Shown here: positions 1 through 8,787 of the stretch, one piece after another
Numbering within the stretch: the first letter of the stretch is position 1
Layout: each line of letters starts with the position of its first letter
DNA from: an uncultured Pelagibacteraceae bacterium
GTDB lineage: Bacteria; Pseudomonadota; Alphaproteobacteria; Pelagibacterales; Pelagibacteraceae
NCBI GenBank assembly: GCA_902516435.1
Contig: CABXYF010000001.1
Location: 81,435-145,434, forward strand
Direction: 5' to 3'
Length of the DNA: 64,000 nucleotides
Position numbers and translations under genes: made by a program
Notes under the pieces: model-generated
What the model was told of the DNA's origin: nothing
The model's database searches: none
The model's input: only the letters and a program-made list of their open reading frames with translations

Positions 1-339
1 TAATGTATGTAAACGTTCATTATATTTCGTTGCAAAATTTCGTGCAATTAAAGATCCTATAGAGAAACCTACAAGATGGATTTTTTTAATATTAAGATGG
101 TCTAATAGCTCGATTAGTTGGTTAGAAAAATCATCAAAACTTATTTTTCTGTCTTCTATTGAAGATTTTCCATGGCCTAAAATGTCGTAAGCAATATTAG
201 AATGATAATTAAAAAATTCAAGTTGAGGCCGCCAAATTTCGTGAGTAAGACCAACGCCATGTATAAATACTATTGGGACTTCTTGATCTTTTTTATTGAA
301 TAAGTAATAGGTTCCTGAGGCAGTAGTTCCTGTTGTCAT
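1..339 (-). CDS. Alpha/beta hydrolase, cut by left window edge
   Basis: The N-terminal 113 residues are visible; the rest lies beyond the window. They show the alpha/beta-hydrolase fold: an oxyanion-hole loop HGVG at residues 27-30, DILGHGKS at 52-59, and the nucleophile elbow GFSIG at 91-95 with Ser93 as the expected nucleophile. The catalytic Asp and His would be in the missing part. The ATG lies 6 bases after the stop of the AA_synth-family gene, so it is probably the last known member of the minus-strand operon that begins near 3.8 kb. Proteins of this type hydrolyse esters, lactones or C-C bonds of small molecules; the substrate cannot be read from sequence. This frame is read directly from the bases. 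Confidence 0.85.
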   Translation of the reverse strand, partial: MTTGTTASGTYYLFNKKDQEVPIVFIHGVGLTHEIWRPQLEFFNYHSNIAYDILGHGKSSIEDRKISFDDFSNQLIELLDHLNIKKIHLVGFSIGSLIARNFATKYNERLHTL

Positions 340-345
340 CAAGAA

Positions 346-933
346 TTATTTTGGCTCAATGCCCATTTCTTTCATATCTTGATATCTGTCACCAGTTCTT
401 GCATGCGCCCTACCACTGGATGCACCACCAATTGCAATAACTACCTCATCATCGAATGGTGCATCATGAATAGTAAATTCATGAGTAAGGTAATATGGCC
501 TCAATCCAGAATCTGTTTTATGCATCATTGGAATAGATATTTTAGATCCAGCAGGTGATCTTGTATTGGTGAAACTCAAATAAGATGTACCTCCGACTGC
601 ATCTCTAAATTTATTTCCAAACCTCAAGGTATGAATAAATGCTGATGCATGTTCTATTTCACCACTTAACCCGACTACACCAGCCTTTCCATATGCCAGT
701 ATTTTGTCTGGAGATCCCATTTCATCTATTAACTCTGGAACAAGTAAATCCCCAAGTTTTGGTGCTAAATCTAAAATAGTTGGTCTTAAATTTTCAACAA
801 AACCTTGTCCATGCCATGGATTTTTAAAGACAGCTGCAACCGAAACTAATAAAACAGGTTCCTTAGCATCTTTGCCACCTTCTATGAAAGTTTTATCGAC
901 AAATTTTACAAATTTTCTTAATTCTAACTTCAT
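346..933 (-). CDS. AA_synth family (DUF1185-like) protein
   Basis: This 195-residue cytoplasmic protein resembles the amino acid synthesis (AA_synth, formerly DUF1185) family. Recognisable stretches are FKNPWHGQGFVENLRP near residue 36, GSPDKILAYGKAGVVGL near 73, and the C-terminal DEVVIAIGGASSGRAHARTGD. The family name comes from old genetic data and no reaction is established. Its start codon overlaps the stop of the upstream TPP-enzyme gene by 4 bases (ATGA), which implies translational coupling. Operon partners are a TPP enzyme, a luciferase-like flavin oxidoreductase and an alpha/beta hydrolase, so a step in degradation of a small organic compound is likelier than biosynthesis; that is inference. 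Confidence 0.8.
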   Translation of the reverse strand: MKLELRKFVKFVDKTFIEGGKDAKEPVLLVSVAAVFKNPWHGQGFVENLRPTILDLAPKLGDLLVPELIDEMGSPDKILAYGKAGVVGLSGEIEHASAFIHTLRFGNKFRDAVGGTSYLSFTNTRSPAGSKISIPMMHKTDSGLRPYYLTHEFTIHDAPFDDEVVIAIGGASSGRAHARTGDRYQDMKEMGIEPK

Positions 934-2633
934 TTTTTTTCTCTGTGTTTGAAACTATCTCGTCTAAAACTGTATAAGGCTTTTGGATCTACATCAACAT
1001 CAATCACTGATGGTTTGTTACATTTTATTGCTGCTCTAACTGCTTCGTTTAATTCAGAAATTTTTTTAACTTTAAATCCTTTTGCACCATATAATTCCGC
1101 AGCCTTATCAAATGATGGGCTTTTTATATCGGCACCTAAATATCTTTTACCAAAAAAATCTTTTTGATAGGCTTTTTCTGCCCCCCAGCTCTGATTATTC
1201 ATTACTATAGTCGTAGTATTAATACCATATTCTACAGCTGTACTAAGTTCAGATATTGTCATTCCAAATCCACCATCACCCATGAGACTAACTACGGTTT
1301 TTTTTGGTTTTGCAACCTTAACACCCAATCCGCATGCAAACGAAAATCCAACCAAACCAAAATCTAATGGAGTAAACAATGATGGAGGATTGTAATACTC
1401 TAAGGCATCGGTCGCCTGTAGACACAATGTTCCAGCGTCTAATGTTATGGCGCTATTTTTTGGTAGTGCTTTTCTAAGTTCTTTAAATAAACCTTTAGGC
1501 TGTATAGGAAAATTCTTTCCCAAATTATATTTATCTCTATTAATTAAAAATTTTTTTCTTTCAATAAGATAGGTATTTGTCCAATTAGTAACATCTAATT
1601 TGAGTTTTAGTTTCCTTATTTCATCAAATAACTGCTTTGTAGCAGTTGCTGCGTCAGCATTAATTCCCACTACAATTGGAAAATATTTTCCAAGCATTTT
1701 TTTTTCTAACTCAATTTGAATAATTTTTGCTTTTTTGTTGATGTTTTCATAAGAATAAAATGTTGAATTGAAGCCTAAACGAGTGCCTATTGCCAAAATA
1801 ACATCAGCTTCTTTTACCAGTCTTGATGCAACTGGATTTCCTCTTGGACCCATTTGTCCCGCATTGAGTTTGTAATTAAATGGAATTGCATCACCATGTC
1901 CTGCCGCTGTAACAATTGGTATATTTAGTATTTCTGAAAGTTTGATTACTTCCTTATATTTAGATGTATATTTAATCCCAGCACCTACTATTATTACTGA
2001 TTTCTTTGATCCTTGAATTATTCTAGCTGCTCTTTTAATTTTTTCTTGTTTGCCTTTAACTTTACTCTCATTTTCATATGACGTTTTTTTATAATTAATA
2101 TTATAATTATTGGTAGCTGCCAGTATATTTCTAGGTAGGTTTATACATACAGGTCCTCTTCTTGGTTCCATCGCAAGATTAAAGGCATCTCCAATTACAT
2201 TTGGAATTATCTTAGAATTTTTTACTGTCCATGTTTTTTTGGTAATAGGTGTAAATAGTGATTGTTGATCAAGACCTTGAAATGCATCCTCCATTTTGTC
2301 CTTCGTTGAGAATGATCCAGCGATAGCAACTACTGGAGAAAAAGCTGCTTTTGCTTGAGCAATACCTGTAACTAAATTTGTTGCTCCAGGACCATTTTGT
2401 CCTGCTAAAATTACTCCTGGTTTATTAGAAGCTCTAGCATAACCATCTGCCATATGAGTACCTGTTCTTTCATCTCTAACTCCAATAAATTTAATACTTT
2501 TCTCATGATAAAGAGCATCAAACATTTCCATTGTTGCTGAACCAATAAGCCCAAAGACATGTTTTACTTTTTCTTTTTTTAAAGATTGAACCGCGGCTTG
2601 ACCACCGCTTATTTTTTTTCTTTTTTTTATCAA
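930..2633 (-). CDS. TPP-dependent acetolactate-synthase-like enzyme
   Basis: A 567-residue thiamine-pyrophosphate enzyme with the usual three domains: an N-terminal Pyr domain (GLIGSATMEMFDAL near 28, the activating-Glu region GVRDERTGTHMADGYA near 51), a central domain (about 195-330), and a C-terminal PP domain with the TPP/Mg motif GDGGFGM near 452 followed by MNNQSW. It resembles acetolactate synthase and sulfoacetaldehyde acetyltransferase (Xsc), whose start has a similar GSAFMD-type pattern. There is no small regulatory subunit or phosphotransacetylase beside it, so a biosynthetic IlvB role or a clear Xsc role is not supported. It overlaps both neighbours by 4 bases. Substrate unknown; probably a decarboxylase or ligase acting on a 2-oxo acid. 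Confidence 0.85.
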   Translation of the reverse strand: MIKKRKKISGGQAAVQSLKKEKVKHVFGLIGSATMEMFDALYHEKSIKFIGVRDERTGTHMADGYARASNKPGVILAGQNGPGATNLVTGIAQAKAAFSPVVAIAGSFSTKDKMEDAFQGLDQQSLFTPITKKTWTVKNSKIIPNVIGDAFNLAMEPRRGPVCINLPRNILAATNNYNINYKKTSYENESKVKGKQEKIKRAARIIQGSKKSVIIVGAGIKYTSKYKEVIKLSEILNIPIVTAAGHGDAIPFNYKLNAGQMGPRGNPVASRLVKEADVILAIGTRLGFNSTFYSYENINKKAKIIQIELEKKMLGKYFPIVVGINADAATATKQLFDEIRKLKLKLDVTNWTNTYLIERKKFLINRDKYNLGKNFPIQPKGLFKELRKALPKNSAITLDAGTLCLQATDALEYYNPPSLFTPLDFGLVGFSFACGLGVKVAKPKKTVVSLMGDGGFGMTISELSTAVEYGINTTTIVMNNQSWGAEKAYQKDFFGKRYLGADIKSPSFDKAAELYGAKGFKVKKISELNEAVRAAIKCNKPSVIDVDVDPKALYSFRRDSFKHREKK

Positions 2634-3799
2634 GAAACTTTTTTTACTTCAGTGTCAAAATCTTTTTTAAAGTGAGGCATTACTTTTTCAGTAAATAATT
2701 TGATACTTCTCATACAATCCTCATGTTTAATTCCTGGAAAGTTAGACCAAACTTGTAAATTTTGTAAGTTTAATTCAGATTTTAATTCATGAATTTTATC
2801 AATCACATATTCTGGTGTTCCAAAAAGCATATTTCTCTTGTGCAAAAATTCATAATTTAACAAATCTAATTTGCCTTTCGTTTCTGGAAGTTCTTCACCT
2901 GGATCCATATGATTTCCCAAACCTCTCCAATGACAAACCCATCTCATGTAATTAACCATATGCTCACCTGCTTTTTCTTTTGCCTCTTCCATTGTATCAG
3001 CAACAAACATATCTCTAACTAAAGAAATACCTTCTCCCATTGGAACATTTCTTTTTTCAGCTTCTGATTTTGCATTTTTAAATGCTTCAAATTTTATTTT
3101 TAAGGCCTTAACAGTTGGTATCCACATAATAATGTTTAATCCTTGTTGAGCTGCCCATTCGATAGACCTTATTCCATCTACAACTTGATGAATTGCAGGA
3201 TAAGGTTTTTGATAAGGTTTAGGAAGAACACTTATATTTTCCATGACATTTGTTTCTAGATTTACCAAATCTTTATTTGGTGGACTCATATCGTGTTGCC
3301 AAACATAATCTGGTGCAGGATATGTATAAAATTCACCCTTATGGTTAAAAAATTTTTCTTTCCATGCTTTTTTTAAAATAGTTAACGTTTCTTCAAACAG
3401 TCTAAAATTTTTTGCTTGGTCCTTCATATCAGCTTCTTTATTTAAATTTATAGCTTCACGCCCATAAATTCCTCTTCCAATTCCTATTTCTACTCTTCCT
3501 TTAGATAACTGATCTAATAAAGCTATGTCTTCAGCCATTCTTATTGGGTTGTGAAAAGTAATTACGTTACAGGCTTGTCCTATTCGAATATCTTTTGTTC
3601 TTGCAGCAGCATCTACACCCATCATCAATGGGTTCGTTAAAGATTCCATACCTTCATGATTAAAATGATGTTCGGTATACCAAATAGAGTCCCATTTAGA
3701 TTTATCGCAATATTCTGTGATCTCTCTTGTTTCGTCTAAAAGTTTGTCGTAAGGTTTGTGGGTCCAATTAGTTGTATTACAAAAATATCCAAATTTCAT
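2630..3799 (-). CDS. Luciferase-like (LLM) flavin-dependent oxidoreductase
   Basis: A bacterial-luciferase-family monooxygenase of 389 residues from the chosen start. Family features include the N-terminal strand MKFGYFCNTTNW, WDSIWYTEHHF near residue 37, HNPIRMAEDIALLDQLSKGR near 86, and GIGRGIYGRE. Such enzymes use FMNH2 supplied by a reductase to oxygenate small substrates. The open frame reaches 14 codons further upstream to a GTG at 3841, but a strong AAAGGAGG sits just before the ATG at 3797-3799, so I start there. It appears to be the first gene of the operon running left through the TPP enzyme. No partner flavin reductase is visible. Substrate not determinable. Confidence 0.87.
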   Translation of the reverse strand: MKFGYFCNTTNWTHKPYDKLLDETREITEYCDKSKWDSIWYTEHHFNHEGMESLTNPLMMGVDAAARTKDIRIGQACNVITFHNPIRMAEDIALLDQLSKGRVEIGIGRGIYGREAINLNKEADMKDQAKNFRLFEETLTILKKAWKEKFFNHKGEFYTYPAPDYVWQHDMSPPNKDLVNLETNVMENISVLPKPYQKPYPAIHQVVDGIRSIEWAAQQGLNIIMWIPTVKALKIKFEAFKNAKSEAEKRNVPMGEGISLVRDMFVADTMEEAKEKAGEHMVNYMRWVCHWRGLGNHMDPGEELPETKGKLDLLNYEFLHKRNMLFGTPEYVIDKIHELKSELNLQNLQVWSNFPGIKHEDCMRSIKLFTEKVMPHFKKDFDTEVKKVS

Positions 3800-3904
3800 A
3801 AAGCCTCCTTTAAATTTTAATTTAAAGACGACCGATCCCACTTTCGTAAATCTATGAATTTAACGACGAGTTATGTATCGCTTTATATAATTACTTTATT
3901 ATTA

Positions 3905-4873
3905 CTATCGTTGATATTCAATAAATTTTTTTAAAGATTTATTTAAAAAATTCTCATAGATCTGACCATTATTACCCAGTTTTTTATCCATAAAAAAAGA
4001 GTGATTCATTTTAAAATCATAAGAAGGTTCAAAAAAGAAAGGAATCGACATCCTTTTAGACCGGTTCCAAAGCACCCTATGGTTAGTGGCTTTAAACTTT
4101 CCTTTAGTCAAATATTCTAGTGCTCTTCCCGTATTTACAACAAGAGCGTTTTTATTGAATGGCACATCGTGCCATTTTTTTGTCTTTCGATTTTGAACTT
4201 GTAACCCACCTTTTTTATCTTGATATAAAACTGTAAAAATTCCACTATCCACATGAGTTTCACATCCTAGATAAACGCCGTCTTGTTTTGAAATTTCAAC
4301 AGGCTTTGTTTGATTTGGATAGAAATTAAATCTTAAAGTACTTAACGTTTTTTGTCTTGAGAATGCAATTTTAGAACTATTAGGATTTTTTTTGTAAAGT
4401 TTAATTATACTTTTAAACAATTCTTCACTAAGTGAAAAAATATTTGTATAATATTTCTCTAGCATTTTTATCGAATTTTTATCGAAGCATTTTTTTAAGT
4501 TAAGATATTCTATATAAGGATTTTTTATTTTATTAGAATAATTTTTTGTTACTTGAAGATCACCTAAGTCTAGACCTTCTTTACCGTTAACATCATTAGG
4601 AAAATACCCTCTATAAATATTTTTATTTAAACTATTCCATTTTTTTGGGGATAATTTTTTTTTACTTGTATTAGATAATTTAAAAAATTTATTTCCTACT
4701 TTACAAATATTTTTAATTTGTTTTTGATCTATTCCGTGTCCTATAATTTGAAAAAAACCAACACCAATACACGCTTTTTCAATTTTCTTTATTGTTAAAT
4801 ATATTTTCTTTTTATCTTGGTTCTTTTTAATAATGCTAGAGATATTAATCGTGGGTATAAAATTTTTAATCAT
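3905..4873 (-). CDS. 2-oxoglutarate/Fe(II) dioxygenase, isopenicillin N synthase family
   Basis: A 322-residue non-haem iron oxygenase. The N-terminal DIOX_N-like part (FIPTINISSI, GVGFFQIIGHGID) is followed by the jelly-roll core with the iron ligands His and Asp in ETHVDSGIF (near 207-212) and a distal His in ATNHRVLWNRS (near 262), whose later Arg residue (RMSIPFF) fits 2-oxoglutarate binding. Such enzymes hydroxylate, desaturate or ring-close small molecules. The start overlaps the stop of the upstream DMT transporter by 4 bases, so the two are co-translated and the transporter may move its substrate or product. Lysine codons are very frequent, as in neighbouring genes. Product unknown. 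Confidence 0.85.
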   Translation of the reverse strand: MIKNFIPTINISSIIKKNQDKKKIYLTIKKIEKACIGVGFFQIIGHGIDQKQIKNICKVGNKFFKLSNTSKKKLSPKKWNSLNKNIYRGYFPNDVNGKEGLDLGDLQVTKNYSNKIKNPYIEYLNLKKCFDKNSIKMLEKYYTNIFSLSEELFKSIIKLYKKNPNSSKIAFSRQKTLSTLRFNFYPNQTKPVEISKQDGVYLGCETHVDSGIFTVLYQDKKGGLQVQNRKTKKWHDVPFNKNALVVNTGRALEYLTKGKFKATNHRVLWNRSKRMSIPFFFEPSYDFKMNHSFFMDKKLGNNGQIYENFLNKSLKKFIEYQR

Positions 4874-5823
4874 CTTCTTACAGGAGTTTCAGTTGCAATA
4901 TATTGATCCCTAGCTTTTTCTCTTACGTAGATATAAATACCTGCTGCTATAATACATGCAACTCCCAAAAAAGTTCTTAAAGAGGGAATTTCATTAAATA
5001 AAAAGTATCCTGGTATCATCGACATAATTATTAAGGAATATTCAAATAAAGACACAACAGATGGAGAAGCCACAATATATGCAGAAAATATACAAACAAA
5101 TGCTATTGATGCAGCGAAACCAAAAAATAGTATAAATTTCCAAGTATATTCAATGTTAGAAAACCATTCTCTAAATATAAATTGTGTAGTTGGATCAAAG
5201 TTAGAATTATTTAACTGTCCACTTCCCATAAAAATATAAATTATCACACAAAGTATTATAGCTATAAGATAAAAGTAAAATAGTTGAGTATAAACCCCGT
5301 CTTTATCAGACGTATATTTGGTAATTGTCATGGAAGCCGCATAACAAAATGCACATAAAACAGGAAGCAAATTTCTATATTCAAAATTTTCAAAATTTGG
5401 ATTTAAAACTATGTAAACACCCATAAAACCAAATGCTATAGCTGACCATCTTCTTATACCTATATATTCTTTCAAAAAAAATTTTGCAAATATTGATACA
5501 AAAAATGGACATGAGAAAAATAATGCATTTGCTGTCGCTAGTGGCATATAAGTTAAAGAAATAAAAAATGCTGAAAAAGCTAAAAAATGTAATATTACTC
5601 TTACAAAAGTTAATACGGGGTAGTATGTTTTGAGAGAAACTTTTTCACTTTTATATTTAATGAAACAAAATAATAAAAGTGCTGCTACAAAATATCTTCC
5701 AAAAAAAATTTCATAGAGAGCTGCTTTTTCAAATATAAATTTTATAAGCGAGTCCTGCATTGCGAACAAGGTCATTGCAATAATAATCAGAACAATACCT
5801 TTTGAATTGTTGTTAGCGTGCAT
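4870..5823 (-). CDS. EamA/DMT-family transporter
   Basis: A 317-residue integral membrane protein with about ten hydrophobic segments in two EamA repeats. The first repeat starts at IVLIIIAMTLFAMQDSLIKF and contains the typical RYFVAALLL and TYMPLATANALFF stretches; the second starts around NLLPVLCAFCYAASM. Drug/metabolite transporters of this type export or import metabolites such as amino acids. It is translationally coupled (4-base overlap) to the 2-oxoglutarate dioxygenase gene, which suggests a shared substrate. The charged C-terminal tail (REKARDQ) would be cytoplasmic. The substrate cannot be inferred. Confidence 0.88.
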   Translation of the reverse strand: MHANNNSKGIVLIIIAMTLFAMQDSLIKFIFEKAALYEIFFGRYFVAALLLFCFIKYKSEKVSLKTYYPVLTFVRVILHFLAFSAFFISLTYMPLATANALFFSCPFFVSIFAKFFLKEYIGIRRWSAIAFGFMGVYIVLNPNFENFEYRNLLPVLCAFCYAASMTITKYTSDKDGVYTQLFYFYLIAIILCVIIYIFMGSGQLNNSNFDPTTQFIFREWFSNIEYTWKFILFFGFAASIAFVCIFSAYIVASPSVVSLFEYSLIIMSMIPGYFLFNEIPSLRTFLGVACIIAAGIYIYVREKARDQYIATETPVRR

Positions 5824-5876
5824 TTTGCACCTATACCAAAAAAAAATTCTTTATAATATTAAATTATTTTTTAAGT

Positions 5877-6902
5877 CTACGACCTTGTCAATGAAGACTG
5901 CAATTCTTGGTTAGTGATATAACCTTTTATGTTTCCCGTTTTATCAACCACCTCACAATTCGAATTTGAACAAACTATTTGAGGCAAAAATTCCTCAATA
6001 AATTGATCTTCATGCACCTTGATTACATTAGATTTATCAATATTACTCACTTCATTTGGTTTTTTCATTATAATCTTAGCTTTAATAACCTTTGCTCTAT
6101 TAACATCTTTTACAAATGCTTTTACATAGTCATCTGCAGGATTCATAATTATTTCCTCAGGCGTACCAACTTGAACTAACTTTCCTGCATTTAATATTCC
6201 AATATGGTCACCTAATCTCAAAGATTCATCTAGGTCATGAGTTATAAAAACAATAGTTTTTTTCAATTGTGATTGAAGATCTATTAATTGTTTCTGCATG
6301 TCACTTCTAATTAAAGGGTCTAGAGCACTAAATGCTTCATCCATCAACATAATATCAGTATCAGTTGCTAAAGCTCTTGCCAAACCAACACGTTGCTGCA
6401 TACCTCCTGATAATTGAGCTGGATACTGATTTTCAAAACCATTTAAACCAACAGCATTAATTTTTTCCATTGAAATTTTATTTCTTTCCTCCTCGGCTTT
6501 TCCCTGCATTTCTAGTCCATACCCAACATTTTGAATTACTGTTTTGTGAGGAAATAACCCAAACCTTTGAAAAACCATGCTCATTTTGTGACGTCTAAAT
6601 TCAATCAATTGCTCTTTATTTAAGTTCATCACATTCGTACCCTCTATTAAAATTTCTCCATCTGTTGGATCAATTAATCTGTTTAGATGTCTTATTAGTG
6701 TTGATTTTCCCGAACCAGACAAGCCCATGCATACAAAGGTCTCACCTTCTTCAATCTTTAAGGATACGTTATCAAGTCCGACTGTATGGCCAGTATTTTC
6801 TAAAATTTCATCTTTAGTTGCCCCTTCTTTAACTTGAGCTAAAACAGATTTAGGGTTGCCTCCAAAAATTTTATATACGTTATTAATTTCAATCTTTGAC
6901 AT
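5877..6902 (-). CDS. proV: Glycine betaine/proline-type ABC transporter ATPase
   Basis: A 341-residue ATPase of the ProV/OpuAA type: Walker A GLSGSGKST at about 60-68, Q-loop VFQRFGLFPHKT, signature LSGGMQQRVGLARAL near 164, Walker B IMLMDEAFSALDP near 185 and switch His in FITHDLDES. The N-terminal extension before the Walker A region (KVYKIFG-like start, GLDNVSLKIEEGE) is characteristic of betaine importers. After residue 270 there is one short, degenerate CBS-like stretch rather than the full pair found in osmosensing OpuAA. No permease or binding protein is encoded next to it, so its partners must lie elsewhere. It diverges from a gamma-butyrobetaine-type dioxygenase, consistent with quaternary-amine metabolism. 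Confidence 0.88.
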   Translation of the reverse strand: MSKIEINNVYKIFGGNPKSVLAQVKEGATKDEILENTGHTVGLDNVSLKIEEGETFVCMGLSGSGKSTLIRHLNRLIDPTDGEILIEGTNVMNLNKEQLIEFRRHKMSMVFQRFGLFPHKTVIQNVGYGLEMQGKAEEERNKISMEKINAVGLNGFENQYPAQLSGGMQQRVGLARALATDTDIMLMDEAFSALDPLIRSDMQKQLIDLQSQLKKTIVFITHDLDESLRLGDHIGILNAGKLVQVGTPEEIIMNPADDYVKAFVKDVNRAKVIKAKIIMKKPNEVSNIDKSNVIKVHEDQFIEEFLPQIVCSNSNCEVVDKTGNIKGYITNQELQSSLTRS

Positions 6903-6975
6903 TTTTTAAATAGTTTTAACAGGACGAGAACTTAGATCAAAGAAAAGAAAAAATACTATTCAACCCTTAATTGCA

Positions 6976-7003
6976 TTGACAATTACCTTTTAACAAATAA
7001 TTA
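6976..7003 (+). promoter_or_regulatory. Candidate sigma70 promoter for the dioxygenase gene
   Basis: A perfect -35 hexamer TTGACA (6976-6981) is followed after 16 bases by TAATTA (6998-7003), 7 bases before the ATG at 7011. If used, transcription would start at or almost at the start codon, giving a leaderless or near-leaderless mRNA; no Shine-Dalgarno sequence is visible. Pattern evidence only. Confidence 0.4.
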
Positions 7004-7010
7004 TTTATAA

Positions 7011-8135
7011 ATGGTGCAAATTGAAAAAATTGAAAAATTAAAATCAGATCTTAAAATTAAGTGGACTGATGGTGAAGAGAGTGCTTTTAATTATATGTGG
7101 CTTAGAGATAATTGTCCAACCGCTCATGACAAAGATTCAAGGCACAGAATGTTTAATATTTTAAATGTTTCAGATAATTTAAATATAAAAAAATTTGAAA
7201 TCAATAAATCGGGATATTTACAAGTAGAGTGGAGCGAAGGTGAGCACACCAGTCTATACGATCTAACATGGTTGAGAAATAACTGTTATACTTTAAAAAA
7301 TAAATCCAAATATATTTCTCCTTACAAATTATGGAATAAAGATCTTAAAAGTAATTTTGATACTGTTTGTATAGATCATGATGAAATTTTAAATTCAGAC
7401 GAAGGTTTAGTTAAATGGCTTGAGCTTTTACATCACAAAGGTATTGCAATTGTAAAAAATGCACCAGTAAAAGAAAAATCTGCTTTTCCACTTTTAAACA
7501 GAATCAGCCATGTAAGAGAAACATTTTTTAAAACTCCATTTGAAGTGATAAATATACCAAAGCCAAATAACTCAGCCTATACAGCTCATGCTCTTAGAAA
7601 TCACATGGATTTACCATGGTTTGAATTACCACCAGGTTATCAATTCTTACATTGCTTGGTAAATTCTGCTAGTGGGGGTGACTCTTCTGCAGTAGATGGA
7701 TTTGCTGTTGGTGAATATTTGAAAAATAATGAAAAAGAAATTTTTGATACCTTAGTAAAAGTACCATTAAAGTTTAGAGACATGGATTATACTCAAGAAT
7801 CCCATAGAGGTTTTCATGCTCCTGCAATTAGTTTAACTAAAGATGGAGATTTTCATGATATCAGATTTAGTATTGCAACAATGGATGTACTTGATTGTCA
7901 CCCTGATTTAATGGAAAAAGTTTACAAAGCTCATCGAAGATTTGGTAATTTACTACATGACGAAAAATTTCAAGTTAATTTCCGTTTAGAACCAGGCGAT
8001 ATATATTCTTTTAACAACAGAAGAGTACTGCATGGAAGAACAGCATTCGACCCAAGTTCAGGCCATAGACACCTACAAGGTTATTATATGGATAGGGATG
8101 AAATTATTGGAAGATTAAATTATTTAAAAAAATAA
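7011..8135 (+). CDS. Gamma-butyrobetaine dioxygenase-like (BBOX/TauD family)
   Basis: A 374-residue 2-oxoglutarate/Fe(II) dioxygenase with the two-part architecture of gamma-butyrobetaine hydroxylase. An N-terminal GBBH-like domain (about 1-95, with the repeated WLRDNC and WLRNNC motifs) is followed by a TauD-type catalytic domain. Iron ligands are His198 and Asp200 in NHMDLPWF and His341 in VLHGRTAFD; the Arg in HRHLQGYY fits 2-oxoglutarate. Gamma-butyrobetaine hydroxylases make carnitine and relatives act on trimethyllysine. In a scavenging bacterium the role could be catabolic use of quaternary amines. It stands alone on the plus strand, divergent from proV. Substrate assignment is by family only. 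Confidence 0.82.
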   Translation: MVQIEKIEKLKSDLKIKWTDGEESAFNYMWLRDNCPTAHDKDSRHRMFNILNVSDNLNIKKFEINKSGYLQVEWSEGEHTSLYDLTWLRNNCYTLKNKSKYISPYKLWNKDLKSNFDTVCIDHDEILNSDEGLVKWLELLHHKGIAIVKNAPVKEKSAFPLLNRISHVRETFFKTPFEVINIPKPNNSAYTAHALRNHMDLPWFELPPGYQFLHCLVNSASGGDSSAVDGFAVGEYLKNNEKEIFDTLVKVPLKFRDMDYTQESHRGFHAPAISLTKDGDFHDIRFSIATMDVLDCHPDLMEKVYKAHRRFGNLLHDEKFQVNFRLEPGDIYSFNNRRVLHGRTAFDPSSGHRHLQGYYMDRDEIIGRLNYLKK

Positions 8136-8137
8136 AA

Positions 8138-8779
8138 TTATAAGTTTTCGAAGATTAAGTTATTATTTTCACGATATTTTTTAAAGTCTCTCTTTTTTTT
8201 AATTGTATAAAAAAATTTATTAATTTTTAACTCTTGAATTTTTTTTTTATTTAAAAAAGTTTTATCTAATATCAAAAATTTTATTTTGGGATTTTTTGAC
8301 TTTTGAATGATTGTTTTAACAGATGAATTGTATGCAAAAGAAAGTCCAACATTTATGTTACTTTTAATCCTAAGTAATCGATAAATATTGATATGCTTAA
8401 ATGAAATAAAAATACATTTTGAATATTTTGAGGATATTTTTACTAATTTTATAAGTAATTTATTTGAAAAAGTTGGTTTTAATTCAATTAATAAAGGATA
8501 TTTATTTTTAGATGCAATTAAAACATCATCTAAAAGAGGAATTTGAGATTTATTCAGACTACTTATCTTTTTAATAGTTGCATAATTTAAATTTTTTACA
8601 CTTAAATTTTTTTTAAACATTCTACTAAAAGTAAAGTCATGAAAACAAATAAACTGTTGATCTTTTGTAGCATGAATATCAGTTTCAATTCCAAATCCTG
8701 AATGAAACGATTTTTTAAAGGATGAAAGTAAATTTTCTTTAAATTTTTTATTTACAATACCTCTATGAATTACGTGCAT
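8138..8779 (-). CDS. Glycerophosphodiester phosphodiesterase family protein
   Basis: A 213-residue GDPD-fold protein. It begins with the family signature around His4-Arg6 (VIHRG), then E-N in KENLL, the metal-binding ETDIHATKD near 36, HDF near 52, and LIELKP near 95. Such enzymes hydrolyse glycerophosphodiesters from membrane lipids to sn-glycerol 3-phosphate and an alcohol, which would release phosphorus and headgroups such as choline. It is slightly short for the family and lacks a signal peptide, so it should be cytoplasmic. It ends 2 bases from the convergent dioxygenase gene and its start is 8 bases after the stop of the dehydrogenase gene, so it is probably in that operon. Very lysine-rich. 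Confidence 0.8.
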   Translation of the reverse strand: MHVIHRGIVNKKFKENLLSSFKKSFHSGFGIETDIHATKDQQFICFHDFTFSRMFKKNLSVKNLNYATIKKISSLNKSQIPLLDDVLIASKNKYPLLIELKPTFSNKLLIKLVKISSKYSKCIFISFKHINIYRLLRIKSNINVGLSFAYNSSVKTIIQKSKNPKIKFLILDKTFLNKKKIQELKINKFFYTIKKKRDFKKYRENNNLIFENL

Positions 8780-8787
8780 TTTTAAGA

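Noticed and set aside
3800..3841. Longer GTG start for the luciferase-like gene
   Set aside because: A strong AAAGGAGG precedes the ATG at 3797-3799, and the 14 extra residues do not fit the family N-terminus.
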